Shown piece after piece: positions 8,166 through 17,071 of a stretch of DNA of 64,000 nucleotides (position 1 is the first letter of the stretch; the number at the start of each line of letters is the position of its first letter). The stretch is from Crocinitomicaceae bacterium (GTDB lineage Bacteria; Bacteroidota; Bacteroidia; Flavobacteriales_D; Crocinitomicaceae). Both the position numbers and the translations under genes were made by a program. The notes beneath the pieces are model-generated. The model saw nothing but the letters and a program-made list of their open reading frames with translations, was not told where the DNA came from and did no database searches. The stretch lies in assembly GCA_028689775.1 (NCBI GenBank), contig JAQVCM010000002.1, forward strand, positions 124,001 through 188,000. The letters run 5' to 3'.

Positions 8166-8546
8166 ATGATAGAGAATCAAAAAATACGTCCCGAATTGCC
8201 AAAAAAGATCTTAAAAGGAATTTCTACACCTGCTGAAGATTTTCAAAATAAGGTTTTGCGTCCAATTATAAAAATGCAAAGTGATTTACTGCTTGCGCAT
8301 TTGCAAAACAAATTGTTGACTTCAAAAATCGATTTGTCGAAACTTTCTAAAGGGAAACAAGAAACTACCTTGACCGGAATCTTTACCAATGATCAAGCAT
8401 TCAAAAGAGAGATTATGGGAATGGTGATTGGCCACTTTACCTTGGAAGAATACGGAGCATATCTGGAGATGAGTAAAGAATTCAACCGCAGGATAACACA
8501 GATTGTGTTGAATCGTTGCGTGGATTTGATTGTTACTAAAAAGTAG
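8166..8546 (+). CDS. conserved small Bacteroidota protein of unknown function (often mislabelled glyoxalase)
   Basis: This 126-residue cytoplasmic protein is predicted largely helical. The N-terminal half has an FQNKVLRPIIKMQSDLLLA segment and the C-terminal half has IMGMVIGHFTLEEYGAYLEM. I recall this pattern from a family widespread in Flavobacteriia that databases sometimes name glyoxalase; none of the metal-binding residues expected for a real glyoxalase are evident, so I do not assign that activity. It stands alone and is followed by a strong terminator hairpin. Function unknown. Confidence 0.75.
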   Translation: MIENQKIRPELPKKILKGISTPAEDFQNKVLRPIIKMQSDLLLAHLQNKLLTSKIDLSKLSKGKQETTLTGIFTNDQAFKREIMGMVIGHFTLEEYGAYLEMSKEFNRRITQIVLNRCVDLIVTKK

Positions 8547-8571
8547 GACAAAAAACAACTTCCTTAAATCA

Positions 8572-8608
8572 AAAAAGCTGTGAGATTTTGAGAATCTCAC
8601 AGCTTTTT
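8572..8608. terminator. bidirectional intrinsic terminator
   Basis: A perfect 16-base stem, AAAAAGCTGTGAGATT paired with AATCTCACAGCTTTTT, with a 5-base loop. It has a T tract on the plus strand and an equivalent one on the minus strand, so it can end the gene at 8166-8546 and any leftward transcript from the yqhD side. Confidence 0.85.
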
Positions 8609-8672
8609 CTAACTAACTAAACTATATACTACTAACTACTACTACTATGCGTATTGTTTCAAGTTGAACTTG
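8572..8672 (-). ncRNA. candidate small RNA (leftward)
   Basis: Upstream of the terminator, the minus strand shows a -7 box TATCTTTG (8679-8686), then a short hairpin CAAGTTCAACTTG (8660-8672), then an unpaired TAGTAGTAGTTAGTAG-type stretch (about 8619-8650), and finally the terminator stem. This makes a transcription unit of about 100 nt with no plausible reading frame. The sequence TATCTTTGACACAT is identical to the queE promoter region, supporting a real start. It could instead be part of the yqhD 3' untranslated region. Confidence 0.35.
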
Positions 8673-8743
8673 ATGTGTCAAAGATACACACAAGGTAGTT
8701 ACCGAGGTAAGTATTTAACAGAATTTTATAAAATAAATAAGAT

Positions 8744-9907
8744 TTAGATGGAATTGTTAACAATTCGTTCCACATTTTCTGGTCGAATGGATTTATTTTC
8801 TCCCAATTCTATCCAATTTCTTTCTTCAAATCGCTTGCGAACGATAGCAGCTGTTTCTGAGGAATCAACTGGATATTCTGAAAGTTTGGTTTTGATTCCT
8901 AAAGATCTCAAAAATTCTTCTGTTTGAGCAATTGCTTGTTTTGCTACATCGTCACCAGAAAGATTCCAAACGCGTTGTCCGTATTGTGCTAACTTTTCTT
9001 TTTTCTGTTCAAACATTTCTTCCCAAAGTCTTGGCATGATGATGGAAAGCGTTCGTGCGTGATCGATGCCGTGCAAAGCCGTTAGTTCGTGTCCAATTGC
9101 GTGCGTAGCCCAATCAGTTGGAACACCACAACGTAAATTACCGTTTAATGCGTGCGTTGCGCAACGAAATAAATTCGAAGCAAGTACATAATTACTAGGA
9201 TCTTTGATCACTTTTGGTGCAATTTCAATCAAGGTCATCAAAATTGCTTCTGCTTCTCTTTCTTGCAATAAATTATCTGTAGGATGTGTTAAATATTGCT
9301 CCAAGGTATGCATGAAAGCATCTACAATTCCATTTGCAATTTGTCTTTCTGGAAGAGATGCCAATAAACTAGGATCGATGAAAGAAAACTGAGGGAAAAA
9401 TAATGGTCCACCCATAGAGCGTTTCTCTTTCAATTCTTGTCTGCTAATTACTGCACCACTATTAGCTTCTGAGCCTGTTGCTGGAATGGTTAAAATGGTT
9501 CCAAAAGGAATTGCTTCTGTAAAAATATCGTCCGTTTCTCTGGTCAATACGTGCCATGGATTTCCTTCATATTTTGCAGCTCCGGAGATAAATTTCACAC
9601 CGTCAATCACAGATCCACCGCCAACGGCTAGGATGAATTCAATTTTTTCACGTTTGCAAACTTCAACTGCTTGCATCAAGGTTTCATATTCTGGATTGGC
9701 TTCAATTCCACCAAATTCTATCAGGTCGAAATCAGAAAGTACAGCTCTAATCTGATCTAAAAGACCAATTTTCTCAGCGCTTCCACCACCAAAAGCAATT
9801 AATACTTTTTTAGAATCGGTAGCACTTTTAATGTATGCAGGAAGTTTTTCTAATTGATTTTTCCCAAAAACAATTTTAGTAGGGTTGTTGTATTCGAAAT
9901 TGAGCAT
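8744..9907 (-). CDS. yqhD: YqhD-type iron-containing alcohol dehydrogenase
   Basis: This 387-residue group III alcohol dehydrogenase should reduce aldehydes to alcohols, in YqhD with NADPH. It follows E. coli YqhD along its full length, e.g. VLIAFGGGSAEKIGLLDQ, FGGIEANPEYETLMQAV, ILAVGGGSVIDG and LTIPATGSEANSGAVISR. The metal ligands appear conserved: D196 and H200 in VDAFMHTLEQY, and two histidines in GHELTALHGIDHARTL (about 269 and 283). Physiologically such enzymes scavenge short-chain or lipid-derived aldehydes. It is a single gene, convergent with the small gene at 8166. No regulator is adjacent. Confidence 0.92.
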   Translation of the reverse strand: MLNFEYNNPTKIVFGKNQLEKLPAYIKSATDSKKVLIAFGGGSAEKIGLLDQIRAVLSDFDLIEFGGIEANPEYETLMQAVEVCKREKIEFILAVGGGSVIDGVKFISGAAKYEGNPWHVLTRETDDIFTEAIPFGTILTIPATGSEANSGAVISRQELKEKRSMGGPLFFPQFSFIDPSLLASLPERQIANGIVDAFMHTLEQYLTHPTDNLLQEREAEAILMTLIEIAPKVIKDPSNYVLASNLFRCATHALNGNLRCGVPTDWATHAIGHELTALHGIDHARTLSIIMPRLWEEMFEQKKEKLAQYGQRVWNLSGDDVAKQAIAQTEEFLRSLGIKTKLSEYPVDSSETAAIVRKRFEERNWIELGENKSIRPENVERIVNNSI

Positions 9908-10099
9908 GTTGTTATTGTTTTTAAAAGTTAAACGAATTGAAAGTCAAATGCCGCATAAAGAATCCATTTTCTCTATACGGCATTTAAAAAATTCTAATAA
10001 GAGATGCACAAGTTACGGATTCCCAATTGGAAAATCTGAAATCAGATTCTTAAAAAAAAGTTATTAAAAACGAAAGAATCGATTTACTTATGCACTGCA

Positions 10100-11584
10100 T
10101 TATTCTTTCACTTCAATATTAAGAGAAGTTTTAATGGTCTCAACTGGCACCGCAAACCCAATTCCTTCGATTCCTTTACCAACTATTTTTTTCTGGATAA
10201 TCCCGATGATTTCACCTTTGTCGTTAATCAACGGACCACCACTATTTCCTGGGCTTACCGCCATATTAATTTGCAAATAAGTCAATTCTTCAATAGAACG
10301 TTTTCCACTGATCATTCCTTTCGCAATACTTTGACCTAAATCTACGTCAGCAGGTGTACCAATGGTCAAAACTTCATCTCCAAGTGTTACTTCATCCCCA
10401 GAAATAGCCAAGGCTTTGAATCCTTTTCCAGGGATTTTGATGATTGCTAAATCATTTTTAGGGCTTGAAGAAACCAAAATTGCATCCAATTCAATTCCAG
10501 TAGCAAATACTACTTTTATTTTGTTGACACCTTCCAACACGTGATAAGCAGTCATGATATATCCACGAGCGTCAAAAATAACTCCACTTCCGTGACCAGC
10601 ATCAGTTACAATGGTAACGCAAGCATCACTCGCATGTTTTATCATTTCACTTTGGCTTTTAAAAGCAGGAGTTTTAATGGTATTAATAACCATTTTCATT
10701 GCATCAGAAGCAGGAGTGTTATCAGTTGATGTACTTGTTTTCTTAGAGTTTTTAATTAATTCTATGAATTTTGGATCGTTAAATAAATCTACCAAGGTGC
10801 TCTCATAAGAACTTAGCAAATTCTTATTTTGGTAGTATAAACTGCTGTTTCTTGTTTTAATCGTATTTTCTGAATCAAAACTGTAAACTACTTTATCAGT
10901 TGTTTTGTCCAATACTTTCCAAATAATTTTAATGTTGTTCGTTGCAACATAAGCTCCTGCTTTCAATTTGTCTTTTTTGTCAAATCTTACGGTAACATTT
11001 AAGTCTACAATTTGTGCACCAATGATGTATTTTGGTAACATTGGTTTTTTAGAATCTTCACCAGCAAAAAGCGCATTGTTTTTGGTGATTGGAGTTTGAA
11101 GTCCCATGTTGGAAGCGATGTCATAGAATCTTCTTTCGAAATCTTTGTCACCAACTTTTGTTGAACCTTCCCATTTCATGGTTTCAATGGTTCCGTTTGA
11201 TTTGTGAATTTCACCGATCTTTCTTCCTTCCGCGAAATCAGCTAGTAATTTATCAAAAGCGATCACAACATCCGATGAGTCATAATTTACTTTTTTGAAT
11301 TCTCGTTCTAAAATAACCGTTCTAACTTGGTTAAAATCTTTTGGTTTTTTGGTTAATGTTTCAGACCACGTTGCGAATCCAGGACTTTCCACAGAGAAGA
11401 TGACTTCATTGTTTACAGCCGTTGAACCCCAATTGTATTTATGACGATAGGGAGTATATCCCACTTCTTGACCATTCACTTTCACCACACAAGAGTCTGG
11501 TTCAGATTTGATGGTATAGTATAATTGTGCTGATCCAAAGTTGAGCACACTTGCAAATAGAGCAATTAGAATGATGTTTTTCAT
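10100..11584 (-). CDS. secreted trypsin-like (S1C-type) serine protease with N-terminal PEGA domain
   Basis: This 494-residue protein has a signal peptide (MKNIILIALFASVLNFGSAQ), then a PEGA-like domain (about 20-95: SEPDSCVVKVNGQEVGYTPY), a middle region of about 200 residues without a recognised fold, and a C-terminal trypsin-like domain (about 320-494). The catalytic triad is visible: H348 in TAYHVLEG, D378 in NDLAIIKI and S448 in SPGNSGGPL. It lacks the C-terminal PDZ domains of DegP/HtrA. It is likely a periplasmic or surface protease for envelope quality control; the substrate is unknown. It stands alone, with a 107-base gap to the barrel-gene array upstream. Confidence 0.88.
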   Translation of the reverse strand: MKNIILIALFASVLNFGSAQLYYTIKSEPDSCVVKVNGQEVGYTPYRHKYNWGSTAVNNEVIFSVESPGFATWSETLTKKPKDFNQVRTVILEREFKKVNYDSSDVVIAFDKLLADFAEGRKIGEIHKSNGTIETMKWEGSTKVGDKDFERRFYDIASNMGLQTPITKNNALFAGEDSKKPMLPKYIIGAQIVDLNVTVRFDKKDKLKAGAYVATNNIKIIWKVLDKTTDKVVYSFDSENTIKTRNSSLYYQNKNLLSSYESTLVDLFNDPKFIELIKNSKKTSTSTDNTPASDAMKMVINTIKTPAFKSQSEMIKHASDACVTIVTDAGHGSGVIFDARGYIMTAYHVLEGVNKIKVVFATGIELDAILVSSSPKNDLAIIKIPGKGFKALAISGDEVTLGDEVLTIGTPADVDLGQSIAKGMISGKRSIEELTYLQINMAVSPGNSGGPLINDKGEIIGIIQKKIVGKGIEGIGFAVPVETIKTSLNIEVKE

Positions 11585-11691
11585 TTGTTTTTATTTTAAG
11601 ATTTTAAATATAACAATCCTTAAGAGTGTTGCAAAGTAAACTATTTTTAAGTCAATTAACTGACTTTATATGTTGACAGGTAATTTATTTA

Positions 11692-12489
11692 TTAAAAGAA
11701 CATTCCGAATTTCACGCTAGCTGATAGTGACATTTTAGTTTCTGCTGGCGGACTTGTAAAGGTTATAACACGTTCAATTACACTTTCGTATACGCCATAT
11801 AAAGAATAGTAAGCCGACCAAGGAATCGCGTGGGAGAAATTATTTTCCTTAAAGGTGTAAAAATCAAAACCAACGTTAAAATTCATAAAGAAACGTTTGC
11901 CGAGATGTGGTTGAAATCCGATGGCAAAACCTGGGACGATTAGAAGTTGATCGTGTTTTTCATGAATGGATACCGCTACTATGGCTGGTCTATAAGAATA
12001 ATTACTTCCGGGGTTTTCTGCTTCTTGGGCAATTCGCTCCATTTCAAAATTACTTTTCAATTTCACTGTAGAAAGTCGTGCATCTAAAAACCAGTTGTAG
12101 TTAACACCAAAATAAATTCTTCCGATTAGTGCTAGTCGCGCAGATTGCTCAAAGGAGTAATCAAATTTCTGCGGTTTATATCTCTCTTCTAAATTACCCA
12201 GTACAAAATTATTCCGATAATAAGCATCTCTATAATCGACCTTGCTTTTTTGTGTCATTGGAATTCCTGCATCTAAGCCAACTCCAAAATTGCGTGCAAA
12301 TCGCCATAATCCTCCAACATGAAATTCGGTTGACAGAATTTTTGTTTGCGTATCTTTTAAACTCTTTCCCATGATTAATACTTTCGCTTGTGTAATTCCA
12401 ACATCAAAATAGGTAAACTGAGCAACGCCATTGTAAGGAATGATCCAAGACAGAAGGCATAAATAGAGTATTGATTTCTTTGTTTTCAT
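11692..12489 (-). CDS. outer-membrane beta-barrel-like protein, tandem paralogue 4
   Basis: This 265-residue protein has a signal peptide ending ...GVAQ, directly followed by FTYFDVGI. The rest alternates polar and hydrophobic residues as in beta-strands and ends in an aromatic residue (SVKFGMFF), as outer-membrane barrels do. It is most like the neighbour at 12499 (shared EERYKPQKFDYSF, LLIVPGFAIGFQPHLG and NFNVGFDFYTFK) and more distantly related to the two 240-residue members further upstream. The gap to the upstream gene is 9 bases, so it is cotranscribed. Function unknown. Confidence 0.8.
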   Translation of the reverse strand: MKTKKSILYLCLLSWIIPYNGVAQFTYFDVGITQAKVLIMGKSLKDTQTKILSTEFHVGGLWRFARNFGVGLDAGIPMTQKSKVDYRDAYYRNNFVLGNLEERYKPQKFDYSFEQSARLALIGRIYFGVNYNWFLDARLSTVKLKSNFEMERIAQEAENPGSNYSYRPAIVAVSIHEKHDQLLIVPGFAIGFQPHLGKRFFMNFNVGFDFYTFKENNFSHAIPWSAYYSLYGVYESVIERVITFTSPPAETKMSLSASVKFGMFF

Positions 12490-12498
12490 AGGTGTTTA

Positions 12499-13314
12499 TT
12501 AAATAAACATTCCGAAACGGATTGTTGCTGTTTTAGCTAATTTTGTTTTTGTTAATTGACTCGCAAGTCGAACACTGTATGTAGTTGACCCTTGTGAGTT
12601 TGATCGTGTTAAATAAGGAACCCAATAGGAGAAACTTTCGTCTTTCATGCTGTAAAAATCAAATGCGAGGTTAAAGTTAATGAAAAATCGATCATCTATA
12701 TGAGGTTGCCAACCCAAAGCAAATCCAGGTATTATTAAAAGTTTCTGGTGATTTTCTTGGATATTTACTGCTGCTATTGGAGGACGATACTCATACGAAT
12801 ATCCCGTGTTTACAGAAGGTCTAGCAATTCGTTGGAACACAAATTCTTCTTTTAATTTCAGTGCTGAAATTCTTAAATCTAAAAACAAGTTGGTATTTCC
12901 ATTCAGAAATGCTCTTGCTATAAATCCGATTTGAATTGATTGTCTGAAATTATAATCGAACTTCTGTGGTTTATATCGTTCTTCGGTATCTTCATCAAAA
13001 TACACACTAGAGACTCCACTATACGGATTTCCTGCTTCTGCAAATTTCAAGGTAAATTTACTTTTTTGAGCAATTGGAAGGCCTATATCGATTCCGGCAG
13101 CAAAATACTGGTTAAATCTTTGCATTGCACCGAAATGTAGTTTTCCCGTATTAAGTGCCGTCACCTGCGCTAAGGCTGAAACTTTTCGATTGGCGTTTAA
13201 TGTTACATTAGAAAAACTCAAACCGGCATCCAAATACGTGAATTGAGCAGAGCTACTAAATGAAATCAAGCAGCTCGCCAAGTAAATAATGAATATGGAG
13301 TTTTTATTTGTCAT
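12499..13314 (-). CDS. outer-membrane beta-barrel-like protein, tandem paralogue 3
   Basis: This 271-residue exported protein has a signal peptide ending SSAQ and a mature start FTYLDAGLSFSN. It shares EERYKPQKFDYNF, LLIIPGFALGWQPHI and NFNLAFDFYSMK with the downstream paralogue and ends in SVRFGMFI-like barrel strand sequence (TIRFGMFI). Nine-base gaps on both sides place it in the middle of an operon. Compared with its sister it has a longer insertion around residues 40-100, which may be surface loops. No homologue of known function is recognised. Confidence 0.8.
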   Translation of the reverse strand: MTNKNSIFIIYLASCLISFSSSAQFTYLDAGLSFSNVTLNANRKVSALAQVTALNTGKLHFGAMQRFNQYFAAGIDIGLPIAQKSKFTLKFAEAGNPYSGVSSVYFDEDTEERYKPQKFDYNFRQSIQIGFIARAFLNGNTNLFLDLRISALKLKEEFVFQRIARPSVNTGYSYEYRPPIAAVNIQENHQKLLIIPGFALGWQPHIDDRFFINFNLAFDFYSMKDESFSYWVPYLTRSNSQGSTTYSVRLASQLTKTKLAKTATIRFGMFI

Positions 13315-13323
13315 CTGTTTCTT

Positions 13324-14046
13324 TTAGAATCTATAACCCAACCCGATATTAAACGAGAAAGAGAGTGCTTTATCACTAACTGGACTTTTAAATGCCATTA
13401 GTTCAGAAAAGGATCCATTCGGAAGGATGTATGCTTCAGGAATGCCACTATTTCCATTTTTGAATCCGTGATTTTTGTATTTGTAAAAGTCCCAAGCTAA
13501 ATTGAGGTTAAAATACATATTTTCTCCGATGTGTGGATTCAAACCTACTGAAAAACCAGGAGCAAGTTGATTAAATTTATTATTTTCAGTATACGTTTTA
13601 CCACCCATGATAAACGATAGGTTTTCCGTAGTGCTAAACATAGAAATGCGGCCGTCAACATAATAATTATTTTTCACTCCAAAATAGATTCGCCCATTAA
13701 AAGCAATTTTCATTGACTCACTAAAATAATATTTTAAGTCTAGACCTTTCAAATCATAGGAATGTTTTGTAAGTCCACTTGACTGATTAGTCAAGAGGTA
13801 ATATCTACCGCCTTCTCTTATCGGTACTGAAGCAGTGATTCCCACACCAAAATTTCTTCTGAACCTCCATAGCCCATTGATTTGAAGGTTTGTTTGATCG
13901 TACTTTGATTTTTTAGACCCACTTTTATATACATTCATAAAAGAATTTCCTAAAGTTACGTCTACGTAAGTAAACTGAGCATGAAGAGAGGTTGGTAAAA
14001 AGAAAAGTGCTATCAAAGCAATAAGTAGATTTGCTCTATGATTCAT
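13324..14046 (-). CDS. outer-membrane beta-barrel-like protein, tandem paralogue 2
   Basis: This 240-residue protein has a signal peptide ending SLHAQ and a mature start FTYVDVTLGNSF. It is closely related to the gene at 14233, sharing KYDQTN.QINGLWRF, RGRIYFG-type strands, MFSTTENLSF, QLAPGFSVGLNPHIGE and a C-terminus SFNIGLGYRF. The terminal phenylalanine and alternating pattern fit an eight-stranded outer-membrane barrel. It is followed after 9 bases by paralogue 3. Function unknown. Confidence 0.8.
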   Translation of the reverse strand: MNHRANLLIALIALFFLPTSLHAQFTYVDVTLGNSFMNVYKSGSKKSKYDQTNLQINGLWRFRRNFGVGITASVPIREGGRYYLLTNQSSGLTKHSYDLKGLDLKYYFSESMKIAFNGRIYFGVKNNYYVDGRISMFSTTENLSFIMGGKTYTENNKFNQLAPGFSVGLNPHIGENMYFNLNLAWDFYKYKNHGFKNGNSGIPEAYILPNGSFSELMAFKSPVSDKALSFSFNIGLGYRF

Positions 14047-14232
14047 AAAAAGTAATATTAGTTTTGTTTGTCAAAAGTAATGAAATCCGTTATAATACAG
14101 TTGATTTATAATAAAAACACTCGTTTTAAGGCTTTTTATTCTTTTTTTTTAATCGTATATTTCTTTTCTTACACTACAAGAAAGGATGTAATTTTTTAAA
14201 AATGGTTTCTCTTTAAGCTATAATTCAAGCGA

Positions 14233-14964
14233 TTAGAACTTATACCCCAAGCCGAAGTTAAACGAGAAAGTTGTCGCTTTTTCAATAACTTGACTTTTAA
14301 ACTTGAATGAACCAATATTCGACTCAGCAGATTCTATGTAATACGTATCTTTTTTTGAGGTATTCCCATTTTTAAATCCAATGTCTTTGTATGTGTAAAA
14401 ATCCCAACTCAAATTAAGATTCATGTGTAGGTATTTTCCCAAATGAGGATTCAGACCAACGGAAAACCCTGGAGCAATCTGACTGAATTTATTGGTTTCA
14501 CTATACTTCTTTCCCAAATTGGTAAAAGATAAGTTTTCAGTCATACTGAACATAGATATTCGTCCATCCAGATAAAAATTTCCTTTTATTCCACCATAGA
14601 TTCGCCCGTTGAAAGCAACTTTTGTAGATTCTGTAAAATAATATTTAAAGTCCAAATTACTTTGACCGTAAGAGTGCGGTATAACAATAGGTTGATATTT
14701 TCTTGCTACTTTAAGTCTGTATGTACCGCCTTCTCTAACAGGAACTGATGCCGTCGCTCCTATCCCAAAATATCTTTTGAATCTCCAAAGTCCATTAATT
14801 TGAATGTTCGTTTGATCGTATTTCGTTTTAAAGTTTTTATCACCGCTAATGTTCGTAAAGCGGTTGCCGAGACTTATGTCTAGGTATGTAAATTGAGCTT
14901 GTAAAGGTATTGGTAGTATGATAAGAACTAAAGCAGTAATAATTAGATTTGCTCGAAGTGTCAT
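14233..14964 (-). CDS. outer-membrane beta-barrel-like protein, tandem paralogue 1
   Basis: This 243-residue exported protein has a signal peptide ending PLQAQ, a mature start FTYLDISLGNRF and a C-terminal barrel strand ending FNFGLGYKF. It is the first of four tandem family members and closest to the gene at 13324 (shared KYDQTNIQINGLWRF, ASVPVREGGTY and QIAPGFSVGLNPHLGK). A 186-base gap separates it from the next copy, so it may form its own transcript. The role may be structural or transport; nothing specific is visible. Confidence 0.8.
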   Translation of the reverse strand: MTLRANLIITALVLIILPIPLQAQFTYLDISLGNRFTNISGDKNFKTKYDQTNIQINGLWRFKRYFGIGATASVPVREGGTYRLKVARKYQPIVIPHSYGQSNLDFKYYFTESTKVAFNGRIYGGIKGNFYLDGRISMFSMTENLSFTNLGKKYSETNKFSQIAPGFSVGLNPHLGKYLHMNLNLSWDFYTYKDIGFKNGNTSKKDTYYIESAESNIGSFKFKSQVIEKATTFSFNFGLGYKF

Positions 14965-15171
14965 AAGTATGGGAAATTAGATTTATTCCCAAAAGTAATA
15001 AAATCGCTTTAAAAAGCGTTATTGTAAGAAAGAATTTCGTGTTTAACATTCTTTTATTGCATTCAGAATGCACTGAATACTAGTTTGGCATGTGCTTTGT
15101 TTAGTACATTAACTAGTATAGTAATTAGGGTAATAAAAAGAATAGATTTTAATTCTAAAAATAAATAGATT

Positions 15172-15960
15172 ATGAAAAAGTTGATTTTTGGATTCAGTTT
15201 AATTTTGGTTGTTTTTACGATGACCAGTAGTAGCGTGATTTTACTTCCTGAAGTTAATAATAAATCTTTTCAGGTTGGTGAAACGCTTCGTTACCGGGTA
15301 ACGTATGGTTTCGTAGATGCTGGAGAAGCTGTTTTGGAGGTGAAACAAACCAACAAGAAAAATGGCAATAGAGAAATGCTTCATCTAAAAGGAACCGGTA
15401 GAACACTCGGCGCTTTCAATGCTTTTTTTAAAGTAAATGACGTTTACGAAAGTTATGTCGATAAAAAAGGAATTTTTCCGTGGCAGTTTGTTCGTCGTGT
15501 TGAAGAAGGTGGCTATAAATTAAGTCAGGATTATACATTCAAACACGAAAAACAAAAGGTGAATAACGGTGAAGGAAAAGAATTTACCGTTCCAATAGGA
15601 ATTCAAGACATGGTTTCTTCTTTCTACTATGCGAGAACCTTAGATTTTAAAAACATGAAAGTAGGAGATGTTGTGGAATTCAATTGTTTCATGGACGATG
15701 AGGTTTGGCCGCTGAAAATTAAATTTGTGGGCGATGAAGTAATTCACATCCGTAAAGGGAAATTCAAATGTAAAAAATTCGTTCCAGTTGTTCAAAAAGG
15801 GAAGTATTTCGAAAGTGAAAATGATGTAAACTTTTGGGTAACGGATGATGAAAATCGAATTCCAATTTTGGTACGTGCTAAAATCCCTGTTGGAACAGTG
15901 AAATTGCACTTGGTAGAATGGGCAGGTTTGAAATATGATTTGAATAAAGTAAAAGTATAA
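15172..15960 (+). CDS. DUF3108-domain secreted protein
   Basis: This 262-residue protein has an N-terminal signal segment (about 1-22) and then FQVGETLRYRVTYGFVDAGEAVLEV, the start signature of DUF3108. This is an envelope family of beta-rich proteins of unknown role. The segment HLKGTGRTLGAFNAFFKVNDVYES and the C-terminal FWVTDDENRIPILVRAKIPVGTVKLHL also fit the family. It is a single gene followed by a strong terminator. Periplasmic or surface location is inferred from the signal peptide. Confidence 0.85.
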   Translation: MKKLIFGFSLILVVFTMTSSSVILLPEVNNKSFQVGETLRYRVTYGFVDAGEAVLEVKQTNKKNGNREMLHLKGTGRTLGAFNAFFKVNDVYESYVDKKGIFPWQFVRRVEEGGYKLSQDYTFKHEKQKVNNGEGKEFTVPIGIQDMVSSFYYARTLDFKNMKVGDVVEFNCFMDDEVWPLKIKFVGDEVIHIRKGKFKCKKFVPVVQKGKYFESENDVNFWVTDDENRIPILVRAKIPVGTVKLHLVEWAGLKYDLNKVKV

Positions 15961-15986
15961 GCGCTAGAAATAGCTTTCAATGTTAG

Positions 15987-16020
15987 AAAAAGCATGTGGT
16001 CTTCGGATCACATGCTTTTT
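15987..16020. terminator. intrinsic terminator with UUCG tetraloop
   Basis: AAAAAGCATGTG pairs with CACATGCTTTTT; inside, GTC and GAT extend the stem (one G-T wobble) and close on a cTTCGg tetraloop, an unusually stable hairpin. T tracts follow on both strands, so it can serve the DUF3108 gene and the convergent glycosyltransferase. Confidence 0.85.
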
Positions 16021-16041
16021 TTATTTTATTCAGAAACCCAA

Positions 16042-16878
16042 CTAAATCTCTTTTTTCACAATCCCAAAAGGAGTAAATCCAACTTTATTTTTTTTATGCT
16101 CCTCATATAAGTGCCATTCTGCACCTTCCGTATTTAAGATCGGATGAAAAATATGGTAAACAGTAATTAAGTGCTTGTACATTTTTGTTTTCTTACCTGC
16201 ATTCCTCAAACGAATATCAACATCAGAATCTTCGCCACAACCTGGGTGAACAAAGCGTTCGTCGAATCCATTTACGTCTAATAAATCTGCTTTATAGAGA
16301 CCGAAATTACAGCCTAAAATTCCTTTGTCTTTTACTTTTAGAAATACTTTTCTTAAGAACTTGTTTTGAATTCGGATCGCGTTTTCCCAATGTGGATTTT
16401 TATTTCGCATCGCATCCATCACAATGTCGTAGGTGATTTTTCCGCCTAAATAACCACTTTTGATTTTATCAACGGAAATTTGACTGCTGATGTTGGCCGA
16501 AAGATTAATTCTTCTTCCAGCAACGGTTACTTTCTTTTGTCTTAAATCCCAATGTTCTTCTAAGAATTTTGGATGTGGAAGACAATCACCATCTATAAAA
16601 ACAAGGTATTCTCCTTGGCTATGAACAACCGATTTATTGAGAATCATGTTTTTCCGAAACCCAGCATCTTCGTGCCAAACGTGTTGTGATTTCAAAGGTG
16701 AATTTGCCATTAATTCTTGCACCAAAGCAACTTCCGATTCTCGCGAACCATCATCTGAAATGATCACTTCAAAATCTGTAAAAGTCTGTTTTTCAAGTCC
16801 AGCAAAAATGTATTTCAAAAGCTCAGTTTTGTTGTAAAAAGAGATGATGACGGATATCTTCGGAGTGCCAGACTGCAT
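16042..16878 (-). CDS. family 2 glycosyltransferase
   Basis: This 278-residue GT-A enzyme transfers a sugar from a nucleotide donor. It has the standard N-terminus VIISFYNKTELLKYIFAGLEKQ, D42-D43 of SDDGS, the metal-binding D96-G-D98 of VFIDGDCLPH, and a C-terminal GCNFGLYKADLLDVNGFDE with CGEDSDVDIRLR, in which the ED acts as the catalytic base region and the second part resembles the GT27/galactosyltransferase C-terminal module. No signal peptide or membrane helix is visible, so it is cytoplasmic. It stands alone, convergent with DUF3108; the acceptor is unknown. Confidence 0.88.
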   Translation of the reverse strand: MQSGTPKISVIISFYNKTELLKYIFAGLEKQTFTDFEVIISDDGSRESEVALVQELMANSPLKSQHVWHEDAGFRKNMILNKSVVHSQGEYLVFIDGDCLPHPKFLEEHWDLRQKKVTVAGRRINLSANISSQISVDKIKSGYLGGKITYDIVMDAMRNKNPHWENAIRIQNKFLRKVFLKVKDKGILGCNFGLYKADLLDVNGFDERFVHPGCGEDSDVDIRLRNAGKKTKMYKHLITVYHIFHPILNTEGAEWHLYEEHKKNKVGFTPFGIVKKEI

Positions 16879-17056
16879 GTTTGTGACTTTTATAGGATGT
16901 AAACTTAAAAGACGAAGTTACTTATAATTTGAAATAGAAGAATCGTTTGCCTTTGAATTGTGGTTTTTCTCATAAATTGTTTGGGATTCTTTTTGATTTA
17001 AAACGACTGATTCTTTTTTTCGAAGCAAATTAACAGAAAGATTGAGATGTGTTTAT

Positions 17057-17064
17057 TACCTTTG
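17057..17064 (+). promoter_or_regulatory. candidate -7 box of the cyclase gene
   Basis: TACCTTTG matches TAnnTTTG and ends 7 bases before the ATG at 17072. No good -33 box is visible. If used, the 5' leader would be almost absent. Confidence 0.35.
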
Positions 17065-17071
17065 AAGGACT

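Noticed and set aside
8166..8546. Glyoxalase activity for the 126-residue protein
   Set aside because: The glyoxalase metal-binding pattern is missing; the name seems to be inherited mislabelling.
8619..8650. Possible microsatellite or CRISPR-like ACTACTAACTAC repeats
   Set aside because: The repeats are short, imperfect and without spacers; no CRISPR array or cas gene is present in the window.
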